Notes under the pieces: model-generated
What the model was told of the DNA's origin: nothing
Database searches by the model: none
What the model saw: the letters and a program-made list of their open reading frames with translations, nothing else
Made by a program: the position numbers and the translations under genes
Shown here: positions 54,320 through 64,000 of the stretch, piece by piece
Position numbering within the stretch: position 1 is the first letter of the stretch
Layout: every line of letters begins with the position of its first letter
Assembly (NCBI GenBank): GCA_021292165.1
Contig: CM037879.1
Location: 118,671,473-118,735,472, forward strand
Direction: 5' to 3'
Length of the DNA stretch: 64,000 nucleotides
Origin: Shinisaurus crocodilurus
Taxonomy: Eukaryota > Chordata > Lepidosauria > Squamata > Shinisauridae

Positions 54320-54470
54320 ACCACTTGGCTGACTCTGTTGTCCAATTTTTGTGTGACAACCAGGCTACAGTGCAGATACTGCACACTATGTTCTCTAAGA
54401 ACTCCAGAGTTATGTCCTTGTCTGGGTGCTTACATTGCACACTTTAAAGCACAATATTCTGCTCAGAGCC
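54320..54470 (+). pseudogene. Ngaro RNase H remnant
   Basis: VVQFLCDNQATVQILHTMFS fits the RNase H block of Ngaro elements (family FLCDNMAVVHIIN). It follows the truncated RT after a deletion and runs into a stop at about 54445. Confidence 0.7.
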
Positions 54471-54599
54471 TGGGGGCAGATGTAGAGATGTCGGGCCCTG
54501 CCCCGTGGGCCTACGGTTTGCCATTCTCCTTGCCAGATGGTCTTATTTCATGACCAGTTGGGTAGAGGGTCTGTCATCCTGCTACTTGCGGGATCAATG

Positions 54600-54965
54600 A
54601 CAGAGCTATGTCCTGGCAGGGCTCTACACCTATTCATGGCGGGACGTGGACTTGCTGAAGGCAGTCTGTTTTGTCAGCAGGATGCCTCGCCCCTTTGCAC
54701 ACATTTGTGGCTGGCCGTGGACTCGCTGAGGGTAGGCTGTTTTGTCGTCAAGACGGCTGGCCATTGACTTAAGTGTTGCTTTTGTTCAGTGACGAGGTCT
54801 GCTCTCGCGGACTTGGGCCTGGCACATATGGGATTCTGAGCCCACCCCATACAGATTGGTGTCGCATCCACTGTGGGCAAACTGGGGTTTTCTCAGAGGT
54901 CCCAGTCATACTGGTCCTAGGTGCGAAAATTTCCTTAATGGTATGTCAAAAATTGCCTTGATGGT
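54600..54965 (+). pseudogene. Ngaro tyrosine recombinase remnant
   Basis: HPIQIGVASTVGKLGFSQRS at 54843-54902 aligns with the recombinase box II (HSFRIGVAST...). The catalytic His is kept but the Arg is replaced by Gln. The following GRW...YIR block is only vaguely present (LGAKISLMVCQ). Several stops lie upstream. Confidence 0.65.
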
Positions 54966-54999
54966 ACTGCCGTGGGCTGTGTTTCTCTTCCAGGTCACC

Positions 55000-55745
55000 G
55001 GGGTGGAGGCAGGACTGTCCGTGTGCTGATCTGTGGGCACAGTATGATTTACTGGGCGGCAGGACAAACTGCCATGTCGGGCTTCCTGGCGGTTGAGCCT
55101 TCAGCGGACGTCCAGTGGATGGGTCGCCGGAGCATGAGATGGCAGAACCTCCTCCACACTTTGTTCCGGAATGACCAGTGTTCTTCCCCCCAGATGTCCT
55201 GGTACCCATTTGGGGGAATGATTTGGGCTTGTTGAAAGGCAAGGCCCTGATATGGGAGGTGTCATGCGATATGGCATACATACGGCACCGATGAGGTGTT
55301 CCTGGCGATTGAGCTGTCGGCGGACGTCCAATGGTTGGGTCGCCGCGGCATGAGATGGCAGAACCTCCTCCACACTTTGTTCTGGACTGACCAGTGGTCT
55401 TCCCCCCAGATTTCCTGGTCCCCATTTGGGGGGGAATTATTGGGCTTGTCGAAAGGCAAGGCCCTGATTTTGCAGGTGTCATGCAATATGGCATGCATAC
55501 GGCTGGGAGTTCCTGGAGGTTGAGCCTTTGGCGGACGTCCAATGGATGGGTTGCCGCGGCATGAGATGGCAGAACCTCCTCCACACTTTGTTCTGGACTG
55601 ACCAGTGTTCTTCCCCCCAGATGTCCTGGTCTCCATTTGGCGGGGAATGATTTGGGCTTGTCAAAAGGCAAGGCCCTGATTTTGCAGGTGTCATGTGATA
55701 TGGCATACATACGGCAACGATGGCTGGGAGTCCTGATCCTTGGTC
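55000..55745 (+). pseudogene. Ngaro SGNH-hydrolase-like domain, with internal triplication
   Basis: VRVLICGHSMIYWAAGQ holds the SGNH block I Ser (codon 55041-55043). PDVLVPIWGNDLGLLKGKAL holds the block III Gly-Asn (55214-55222). The region from about 55080 to 55735 contains three tandem copies of a 211-216-bp unit; GCATGAGATGGCAGAACC recurs at 55132, 55348 and 55559, and stops or frameshifts lie between copies. Such esterase-like domains are known in Ngaro elements and their role there is unclear. Confidence 0.75.
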
Positions 55746-56033
55746 GTTCATGATACCGCATTTCAGTTGGCCCAAGGCCTTGAACAGAGCGGTTAGAAAA
55801 GTGAACGGCGAGATTTGTAGGGCCGTAGGAGGGATTGGGTTTTGTATTCCCCATCCCACAATATCCTTGGCCCGGAGGGAGCTGTATCGCCCAGATGGGG
55901 TTCGCCTGCATGGGGTTCACCTATCCGGTGTAGATAATGAGAATAATATTGGAGATCTGCGAAGGGCCCTGCTCGCTTGTTTATCGGGCAGGTGGGGGAG
56001 ATTCGACTAAGCGATAGCTTGTCTCTCTCTGTG

Positions 56034-56462
56034 GCGGGAAGTGCGGGATTAGGCAGTATGGCTTAAGCTTATGGTGATCATCCAGTGGCACCTTTCAAGG
56101 TGACTGACGTTTACCCAAGGCTGCCCTCGCTAATGCCCTGAGGCTTGCCAGGAGGGAGATTGGGACGTCTTTGGGGTTTTGCCTTTCTCGCCTACATTGG
56201 GTGCCTGGAGGCGTCAAAGTAAGGCGACGATGGTAAAGCCCTCCAGCTCCACATGGAGGGCAACTGGCCGGGGGCGGACCAACCCGCCTCCGGTGCAGTT
56301 CAGATGTATTCGCCCAAATATTGGTTTTTTCCCGGCCAATGGCCGGGCTAGGTTAGTATCGCACTTCGCCCTTCACAGATCTTCAATTCAATAAATGTGG
56401 CCCTGATTTGAAACCATATACTCTGTGTCTGACTCTTCTTTATCTCACCCATACACTCGCAA
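56034..56462 (+). repeat. Ngaro split direct repeat B1
   Basis: 429 bp, starting GCGGGAAGTGCGGGATTAGG and ending CCATACACTCGCAA. It matches B2 at offset 823 with no gaps and about four mismatches. It contains AATAAATGTGGCCCTG, an AATAAA near its end. Confidence 0.92.
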
Positions 56463-56856
56463 CAGACTTCCACTGGCCCCTCATCTGGGGCTAGGGAGAA
56501 GATTTGCGAGTGGGGGAGGAGAGAGGAGTCAGGTAACAGGTCAGGTTGGTCACAGATACTGAGCCAATGGCTCAACTAGGGCGGGGACACAGGAAAGGGC
56601 TTATTTAGGCACCTGGGTTCCCGCCCACGGCCTCTTTTGCTGCTGTTTTCCGGCTCCCTCCCATCCCGCCCTGTTAGCAGTGTAGGCTCCTCTGGTCGCC
56701 CATTAACGGGGGCCGAGTAGGAATTTTGGCTCATTGTCTCAATTGGCCGGGGCAATGGGCGGGTTTCGCCTACTCTACACTGTGAATCAGGGTAGGGAAA
56801 ATTTTGAATTCGATCTTTATCCCACCAGGGGGATCATAGCTAAATTGGTCGCATTT
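56463..56856 (+). repeat. Ngaro A2 segment
   Basis: 394 bp between the B repeats. It should duplicate the element's left terminus (A1), which is not present in the window. It contains CGCCC-rich and GGCCGGGGCAATGGGCGGG blocks. Confidence 0.75.
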
Positions 56857-57285
56857 GCGGGAAGTGCGGGATTAGGCAGTATGGCTTAAGTTTATGGTGA
56901 TCATCCAGTGGCACCTTTCAAGGTGACTGATGTTTACCCAAGGCTGCCCTCACTAATGCCCTGAGGCTTGCCAGGAGGGAGATTGGGACGTCTTTGGGGT
57001 TTTGCCTTTCTCGCCTACATTGGGTGCCTGGAGGCGTCAAAGTAAGGCGACGATGGTAAAGCCCTCCAGCTCCACATGGAGGGCAACTGGCCGGGGGCGG
57101 ACCAACCCGCCTCCGGTGCAGTTCAGATGTATTCGCCCAAATATTGGTTTTTTCCCGGCCAATGGCCGGGCTAGGTTAGTACCGCACTTCGCCCTTCACA
57201 GATCTTCAATTCAATAAATGTGGCCCTGATTTGAAACCATATACTCTGTGTCTGACTCTTCTTTATCTCACCCATACACTCGCAA
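56857..57285 (+). repeat. Ngaro split direct repeat B2 (right terminus)
   Basis: 429 bp, identical in length to B1. It ends at CTCGCAA, after which LINE sequence begins. Confidence 0.92.
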
Positions 57286-57286
57286 A

Positions 57287-57575
57287 ACACATGGTTGATA
57301 CCAGGTGAGCCTCTCTGGGAAGAACATTCCAAAGCTGGGGGCCAGCACTGGAAAGGTTCCCCAATAACCACACACACACAAACACCTCAGATGGTGGGAG
57401 AACCCAGAGAAAAGCCTCAGATGATCATCTCCATATGAGTCTGCCTGCATTTTGAGATTAACAATCCTTCCTGATCCCCCGCCCCAAGCTATGAAGGGGA
57501 AGACCAACAATTTGACTCAGGCTTAGAAATGGACCAGAAGCCAGTGGCATAATATGATAAATACAGTAGCCCCAT
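57287..57575 (-). mobile_element. L2-like LINE fragment
   Basis: On the minus strand: FSVLAPSFGMFFPERLTWYQ (the FS..AP..WN.LP block of L2 ORF2, decayed). On the + strand the L2-typical AGAAATGGACCAGAAGCCAGTGG follows. The Ngaro right end abuts it. Confidence 0.5.
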
Positions 57576-60195
57576 TCTGTGTTTCTATATGCAGATCAGC
57601 TGGACTTAGTGCACATGTTTCTGTGCAGGGAAAACAAAGCAAAATCTAGTTATAGGGTATTGCATAAAATAGCGTAATGCATGTAGAATGATGTGAGTAA
57701 GGGACCTATAAGGGCAGATCTCTTTTTAAAATGGGGACTACGAACTGCTGTTCAATTAATAATATGTTACTATTGTATGTATGTGGTATAGTTATCGGTG
57801 TAAGGGATAGAAAATACATCAGCAAAATGTTTAGCACTTTAGTAGATCAAATTGCTGTACTAAACCAATGTTTTTCACATTCCAAATGGTGACCAACACT
57901 AGTGTTTTTCTCTTGAAGGTTTCCTTTTAACTCAGGAAATCAGCCATGCAGAGAATTGCTCCCACAATCTGTTGACTGGATGAGTGAACCTTCTCCAATC
58001 AGCCATTATACATAAGGACACTAAATATAGTCTATGCTGCAGAACACTGAGCCTGAAATATTCTGAAATCAGAGCTATTTGTACCTAGTGCTGTGCTAAA
58101 TAAGGTGGAAGCAACACTGACAAATCTCAGTGAAGTATTATTTATATCTAGCTAATTCCGATAGGGTGCCAGGAAAGATGAATGTTTAGGTGACCTTTTG
58201 AAAATGTAACAAGCTGTCATTATAACTGGCACTAATTGACAGTCTCAGCAGGCGGATTTATCTGAGCTGAGCACTCAGCGACCTGATTAGCACTAGATTG
58301 CAAATCAAATGGACATTGTAAGGACTTTCAATGGATTATATCTACTGCCTCCTCCAGGTATTCTATGCCAGTTTCAAAGCAAGTCAAAACTTAACACTCC
58401 CACAGATTACATTAATGCACCGCCAGAACTACTGGGAACATGCCTAATTGAAAAGTTGGTTAAGCTTATATAACTTGGATTTTAACAGATGTGTGAAACT
58501 CAATCCTATAAGTCAACATTAGCTGTGCCAGCTCAAACAATGGCACGTTCTACACTAGCAAAGGCAACTGCCCATTCTGACAAACAGAAGGTTTAGGAAG
58601 TCCTCTACCCACCGCCTTAATATAAGAAAAAAATATCTGCTTGGTTGTCCTGACTTCAGTTGTTCCTGATAGTCAACACTGTAGTGGAAAAATGCAGGAT
58701 CTTGTCTTCCTTCCTGTGCTCCATTGTAACTGCTTGTAGGGCGGTCCAGCCACCAGCCAGGCAGAGAGCACCTTGTTCCTGTAGCTTTGTGTCTGATGGT
58801 TCACCAAGTTACTGGATTGGGTCATTAGTGCTATTTAACTTGCACAAGGCTTTGCAGGGACTTTAATTCACACATTTCTTCCAGTGTTCACTATCATGCC
58901 CCTCCTCAAAACGATCCAGTGATCTACATTCTGCCCATCTCCACCTTAGAATACTATCCATAAACTTCAGCTTTGTGCAGAGATTCCTTGGCAACATGTG
59001 GAAAGGGTTCCCAGAAGGTAGAAAGTTTAAAAATCTCTAACCTAGGCGAAACTCAGTTCTTCTTTCTTCATGAATTGCCTTGTAGAGGGTTATCAACTGC
59101 CCTCATAGCTTGCATCTGAATCCTTCCCATTTGGTACAGTTCTTGCAATGCAATGTTTGGAACACAACATAGCATTGCAAAACCAGGCCTTACTGGAGTT
59201 GGAACAATAAATTAAATCCATGCTGAATGCTACTAACACAGATAGACTAGAAGTCTGCAGTCAAATAATTGGCTTGTTAGTTCACATCAAAATCTGAAAT
59301 TCAGCCGCTCCATACCTTCTTGTTGACCACTCAGGATTGCCAGGACCATTTAGGATTACTAGGTCACAACCTGACAATAAAGGAGAAGTCCGCAATAGCC
59401 AAATTGGCAACTTTTCTTTCACTCACAGAAGCTGGATGGGAAACCGTTTAGCTCCCTGAGCAACTGGATATTCATTGCTAGTGTCAGAAGCTTCACTGCC
59501 ACAGGTGCAATGCAATATATTACAGATGTACAAAAAGAATAGTGCATACACTTGCCTGAGAACATAAACCTTAAAAATCCTTTTTAATAGGATTTTCTGT
59601 GCAAAATAATCTTTGATACTATTCAAGTGAAACTAGTAAATTCTAAATATTCAGTGTGAGAAATGTGTTTATTAGGACTTGGGCTAATGTAATGTCCAGT
59701 TGATATAACTTATTATTCTGAGTAAATGAAATGTATGGCAAGTACAAACTTGTACATTCGGAATGGAGTCCTATATACAATTACCTGGGAGTAATTCCCA
59801 TTGAAATCGGTAGTGGGACTTACTTCTCAGTAGTCACGTATAGCACTGTTAGTTTACAAACTTAAGTCGTAGGCCACTAATAGATTCACTGTTTGTTAAG
59901 TCAGAATGACTTCTGCTTCCCATGTTGGGGTTTACAGTTTTTTTTTTAAAAAAAATCAGAATTCCAGTTCCGAATTTACTTCAGGTCAAACTTTTACTCC
60001 TTTTTAAAATACATATTTTTATGAAAAGTAACAATTCATTAAATAATTAAACGTTGTGGGATTTCACTGAATCCATTGTTGCAAAAGGTCATATTCTTAC
60101 TTCTAAAGGCTCTGTGGGTATATTTATAAAATTTTTGACCAAAAGAATGATCAAGCAACTGTGCTGAACATATTCTTGTGCACAATAATATCTCT
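57576..60195. other. Non-coding; one foldback MITE
   Basis: Mostly unique AT-rich sequence. GAGTCCTATATACAATTACC...TGGGACTTACTTCTCAGTAG at about 59.77-59.85 kb is the 3.24-kb foldback family. No exon recognised in 2.6 kb. Confidence 0.5.
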
Positions 60196-61390
60196 ATCAG
60201 GTGATATTTATTTATTTATTTATTTTATTATATTTGTTAATCGCCCATCTGGCCGGCCACCCTGGGCGATGTACAATTAAAACAATACAATAAAACATGA
60301 TAATTAAAACAGTATAAAAAATTACTTTAAAATCCTAACCCACCCCATATTCCCGCCTGAAATACCATGTTTTTAATGCGCGGTGGAAGCTCATCACGGA
60401 AAGGACATGGCGAAGGTCACTAGGGAGGGAGTTCCATAACTTGGGGGCCGCCACAGAGAAGGTCCTCTTCCTAGTCCCCACCAGCCTGGCTGCTCTGGCT
60501 GCGCTGGCTGATGGGATAAGGAGAAGGCCGTCCGTGGCAGATCCTTGTTGAGCGGCCTACTTGATGTTGCTGGAGGCGCTCCTTGAGATAAACTGGGCCG
60601 GAGCAATGTAGGGTTTTAAAGGTCAAAACCAACACCTTGAATTCGGCTCGGCAAGCGACTGGTAGCCAGTGCAGCTCCTTCAGCACTGGAGTGATGTGAT
60701 CACGCCGGCGGCTGCCCTTAATCAGGCAAGCTGCCGCGTTCTGTACCAGCTGAAGCTTCCGAACCATCTTCCAGGGTACATAGAGCACATTACAGTAGTC
60801 TAGGCAAGAGGAGACCAAGGCATGAACCACTGATGGGAGCAGATGATTAGGAAGGTAGGGGCGCAGCTGCCGTATCAGATGGAGTTGATACAGCACCGCC
60901 CGGCTCACAGCTGACACCTGAGCCTCCATGGACAGCTGGGAGTCTAGAATGACCCCCAAGCTGTGGACTTGGTCCTTCAGGGGAAGATGTACCCCATTCA
61001 GCACCAGGTCAACATCCCCATACCTCCCCTTGTCTCCCACCAGAAGTACAGTAATACCTTGGATTGCAAGTAACTTGGTTTGAGAGCGTTTTGCAAGACA
61101 AGCAAATTTTTAAATATTTATTTATTTATTTTTTACTTGATATACAAGCGACGTCTTGCAATACAAGTACTGTAGTACGGCTTAAATTAAAAATCTCTGT
61201 ACAATTTTTTTGGGGGGGATTTCATTTTGATATAAGAGTGTTTTGGATTACAAGCACATTTCCGGAACGAATTATGCTCTCAATCCAAGGCATGACTGTA
61301 CCTCGGTCTTGTCAGGGTTCAGTTTCAACATGTTCCTTCCCATCCAACCACCCACTGCCTCCAGGCACTTTGATATCAACCATTAGTCAT
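60196..61390 (-). mobile_element. L2-type LINE, minus strand, split by a Tigger-like MITE
   Basis: Tail of TTTATTTATTTATT at 60208-60226, then GCCCATCTGGCCGGCCACCC and a 3' UTR, then the C-terminal ORF on the minus strand. The frame at 61040-60471 reads LVLNGVHLPLKDQVHSLGVI, LDYCNVLYVPWKMVRKLQLV and HITPVLKELHWLPVACRAEF. Upstream of the MITE (61301-61385) the same frame continues with MLKLNPDKTEV, so the MITE sits between EV and LLVGD. It is 5'-truncated and inactive. Confidence 0.9.
61049..61298 (+). mobile_element. Tigger/pogo-like MITE inserted in L2
   Basis: 250 bp, CAGTAATACCTTGGATTGCA...AATCCAAGGCATGACTG, flanked by TA at 61047-61048 and 61299-61300. Removing the element and one TA restores an uninterrupted L2 codon order, which proves the boundaries. 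Confidence 0.95.
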
Positions 61391-63025
61391 GTATATCCAG
61401 TCCAGTCTGATGTTATTGTATGAAACAGTGGCTTTCAAATATTTTACGTTTCAAATGACGTTATGCATTAATCATAGTGGCAAAACCTGTTGGCGTGTGA
61501 GCAGAGTTGGGAGATTTATAATCCTATCTGTGTGCTAACAGACGCCTGAAATTCCACACACAGATCTTCCAGATCTCACCTCCCTACGCAGCGTGCAGCG
61601 TGTTGTGTCGGTGCCAATTTTGACCAGCCCAGTCTGCCCTTGTAATCAGACTTGCTTCCAGCTTCCCCGTTGCAGATTAATCCATGGAGTAAGGAAACAC
61701 TGTGTAACACCACAGGTCTATTTCTACCTGTTTATTTACTTAGCAAGTAAAGTTCTACAGAGTATACATTTCCTAGTTACAGTCCATATGCAGAGTATAA
61801 ATGCATAGCAAGCATTACATCCAGTGGAGTAAGTTGAGCTTAACTCCACCTCAGCAAAGACGTTACATTGTTGCAGGAACAAAGTCTAGCAAGAAGAACC
61901 AGAAGAAGAGAGAAAGCAATCCAGCTTCTCTCTAAGATGGCTTCAGACAGAAAACAAGTTAGCACGTCATCAGAACATACAAACCATGTGACCAGCTCAT
62001 GTTGTTCTCACAGTCCAGAATCAAGGATTCTAGTAAGACATAACAAAACCTGTTTACAGCCATTCTGTCCCTCCATGTGTAAACAATGTGCTGCAGCTGG
62101 TAAAGTGATACATATCACAACAAAACCCACATATTGTCTTTGGTCATCTGAGAAATACCCATTCCTGAATCCTCTATGCAGAATTGTCTACAATATTCAG
62201 GAAAGGTCAGTCCAGTTGAAGGAAGTACATACTGAACGCTGATTCTTCATGGAGGAATACAGTACAAACTGGATCCGTGTGACTATGTCTAAAAACCCCA
62301 GTATAGGTTTAATTGACAAATTTTGAGTAAGAAGTTAATCTTCTCAAAGGTATGATTCAGAATTGATCTTATTTAGCCTAAAAGGTGTATGTGTAAGCCT
62401 TTGTTTTTGGTATGTTCTAATTCTTTAGGAATGTTTAGTAACAATAAGATAATTATTACTGTGAGCCCTAATTTATGGGGCAGTAAATAATATTAACGAT
62501 GAGGTAATTTCTACTTTTAAAAGTAAATATGTGCTGATTTTAAAATGTGGGACTTCTTATTAAAAACTCACCAAGCCTGTGAACCTGTCAGCTAAATAGC
62601 CAATTCAGGACTGAATGGGGAACTTGGTACTTAGAATGAGATTTTTAAGCTATTGGGACTAAAAGTCTAAGAACAAGAAATGTTTAGGAAATTCTGTTTC
62701 CTGTTAAGTTATTAAGATCTTTAGCAATGCTTTGTTTAACAACAAGAAATGTTTTTATGTGATTTTATGCAAGTTATATTTTAATATAATGCTACAATTA
62801 TATTTCTGATGAAAATGAAAAATGGACCAAAAGATTGTTCCCTTACTACTAATTTGTACTAATTCTTGCTAGTACAAAACCAAAATTGAATCTACCTAAA
62901 GCAATTTTTGGTGTATTCTTTGTTTGAAGTGTATTAACCAGCTATGAGTAGTTACCTGGCAGCCAAAGACTTCCTAAGTACTGGAAATATGCTTTGAAAA
63001 CACTCATCAAAGGCCAAATCTGCAA
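61391..63025. other. Non-coding, nothing recognised
   Basis: AT-rich. The 124-codon ORF at 61868-62242 is Ser/Lys/Gln-rich and resembles no family I know. Confidence 0.5.
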
Positions 63026-63075
63026 CTGTAGTCCAAAAGATCTGGAGGGTGTCAGCTTGGGGAAGGCTGATTTAG
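63026..63075. mobile_element. Half of a foldback hAT-like MITE
   Basis: AACTGTAGTCCAAAAGATCT and CAGCTTGGGGAAGGCTG match the right arm of the 19.7-kb MITEs; the left arm is missing. Confidence 0.65.
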
Positions 63076-63123
63076 GGTATTGACTGTTCTGTTTTGAATG
63101 TTGCTGTTTAGATGTAAGTTAGG

Positions 63124-63666
63124 ATTCATAGATCATAGAGTTGGAAGGGGCCTACAAGCAGGCATGCACCGATTCGCCTCGCGCGGGCATAGTGGGCCAA
63201 AATCGGCCCCGCTCCCACCTGTGCGAGGCTTGCACGGCCTTACCTTTTCTCCAGGGCGGATTGCGCCGCCCGCTCCAGTCCCATCGCATCACTTCCGGCA
63301 CCGGAAATGATGCGATGGGACCCTGCGCAGGCGCGCTGGATCCCCGTGCCACGTACTGCCCCTGCGCAGGGTCTTGTCACGTCATTTCCGGTGCCGGAAG
63401 TGACGTGATGAGACCAGAGAGGGCAGCTCAGGCAGTGCGGAGAACTGCTCCGCACCGCTCAGAAGATCGAGGTGGGGGGCCCGCCGCCGCGGAGAGTCGA
63501 GGCGCCCCCCCATTGATTACACCACTATCTACAAGGCCATCAAGTCCAACCCCCTGCTCAGTGCAGGAAACTAGAGGAGGGGTCTCCCATCCAAGTAATA
63601 ACCAGGCCTGACCCTGCTTAGCTTTCCACACTCAGACAAGCTGAGCCAGCGTGAGCCACAGGCCTG
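63124..63666 (-). mobile_element. 5S rRNA-derived SINE with CR1-like tail, interrupted
   Basis: The tail half (CATAGATCATAGAGTTGGAA, 63.12-63.15 kb) and the head half (GGTCTCCCATCCAAGTAATA to CCACAGGCCTG, 63.53-63.67 kb) match the uninterrupted copy at 30.32-30.49 kb. They are separated by a 369-bp GC-rich insertion. Confidence 0.88.
63159..63527. mobile_element. GC-rich hAT-like insertion with internal dyads
   Basis: Starts CAGGCATGCACCGATTCG and ends GATTACACCACTA. The flanking octamers CCTACAAG and TCTACAAG agree at 7 of 8. It contains two long dyads: CCCATCGCATCACTTCCGG-CA-CCGGAAATGATGCGATGGG (63280-63319, arms written separately) and a second around TTTCCGGTGCCGGAA (63371-63414), with TGCGCAGG repeats between. 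No transposase. Confidence 0.7.
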
Positions 63667-64000
63667 TATGAAAGATGTCATTATTGCTAGCTATCCTTGT
63701 GACCTATCTGTAACTGTAAAGGCTGATTCATTGTTCTCTGCTTCAGACCATTAGTAGTTTTTGGCATTGTGATGCAGTAATTTATTCTTTTTTAATCTAA
63801 TTGCATTCTCGGAGAAAATTAGGTTGATACCATAACTAGCATCTCAAGACAGCTATGAAGCAGACATGCAGTAGCTTGTTGATAGCCTCTTTTCCAAAAT
63901 AGTTTCCTGTATAGAATTAAGAGAGGCAAGATTGATTGAGGGATAAATAGTTTTTAGTGGGTCATAGCAATGAATGAACAAGACCAGTGTCTTGCTTTCA
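63667..64000. other. Non-coding, nothing recognised
   Basis: Unique AT-rich sequence to the window end. Confidence 0.5.

Larger units (their letters stand above)
52987..57285 (+). mobile_element. Ngaro-type tyrosine-recombinase retrotransposon, decayed
   Basis: Order on the + strand: gag-like start, reverse transcriptase, RNase H, tyrosine recombinase, SGNH-hydrolase-like domain, then direct repeat B1, middle segment A2 and direct repeat B2. This is the gene content and split-direct-repeat layout described for Ngaro elements of vertebrates. The left terminal A1 is not found, so the 5' end is truncated or replaced. Every domain is broken, yet B1 and B2 are about 99% identical. Confidence 0.85.

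Noticed and set aside
54946..55920. 324-codon minus-strand ORF with internal repeats
   Set aside because: It is the antisense shadow of the triplicated Ngaro hydrolase region; its repeats mirror the DNA tandem copies and no family matches.
1..64000. Exons of GPR63 neighbours NDUFAF4 or FHL5, expected from conserved vertebrate gene order
   Set aside because: I found no LIM-domain cysteine pattern or NDUFAF4-like segment in any frame by eye. Small exons could still be missed.
1..64000. CRISPR array or bacterial-type operon
   Set aside because: Tandem repeats here are minisatellites or element duplications without spacers; all coding texture is vertebrate and transposon.

Overview
This looks like nuclear DNA from a reptile, most likely a squamate (lizard-like). 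It is AT-rich and intron/intergenic in character, and dense in layered repeats: L2-type and CR1 LINEs with AAATAAATA tails, a 5'-truncated L1, tRNA-, 5S- and MIR-like SINEs, many short hAT-like and Tigger-like MITEs, and three retroelement classes that mammals and birds largely lack (Copia, DIRS, Ngaro). No bacterial or viral replicon features, CRISPR or operons are present. The lineage is inferred from repeat content and I cannot name a species.

Only one host protein gene is convincingly visible: the single coding exon of GPR63 (PSP24-beta, an orphan class A GPCR) on the + strand at 38934-40189. It is full length with all seven helices, but a one-base deletion at about 39287 makes a premature TAG; everything after it is intact in the next frame. 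A GC-rich block ending in a strong splice donor at 7717 could be a 5' non-coding exon of the same gene, which would make 7.7-38.9 kb an intron. I looked for exons of the expected neighbours (NDUFAF4, FHL5) and recognised none.

Layout: 1-0.7 kb G-rich minisatellite; 0.7-7.2 kb sparse SINE/MITE remnants; 7.2-7.7 kb GC-rich candidate exon; 8.5-13.5 kb a Copia LTR retrotransposon on the minus strand with target duplication, PBS and PPT; 13.8-14.6 kb an LTR-like or promoter-like block; 15.9-21.3 kb hAT MITEs, CR1 and foldback MITEs; 22.8-24.3 kb a DIRS gag joined to an L2 fragment; 25-30.5 kb nested MITEs, Tigger MITE, L1 with TSD, 5S/CR1 SINE; 32.0-34.4 kb a long L2 inserted in a hAT MITE; 37.0-38.2 kb a second L2 plus MIR-like SINE; 38.9-40.2 kb GPR63; 41.6-47.3 kb MITEs, SINEs and a 777-bp hAT element with a perfect 8-bp TSD; 51.1-52.2 kb an unexplained CpG-dense island; 53.0-57.3 kb a decayed Ngaro with its split direct repeats; 60.2-61.4 kb an L2 split by a Tigger MITE; 63.1-63.7 kb a 5S/CR1 SINE split by a GC-rich hAT-like insert.

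The most notable pattern: both the Copia and the Ngaro elements have terminal repeats about 99% identical (young) but coding regions full of stops, frameshifts and deletions. This suggests that already-dead copies were mobilised in trans by active relatives. The Copia element also has a primer-binding site matching the anticodon-arm half of initiator tRNA-Met, the priming mode known from Drosophila copia.
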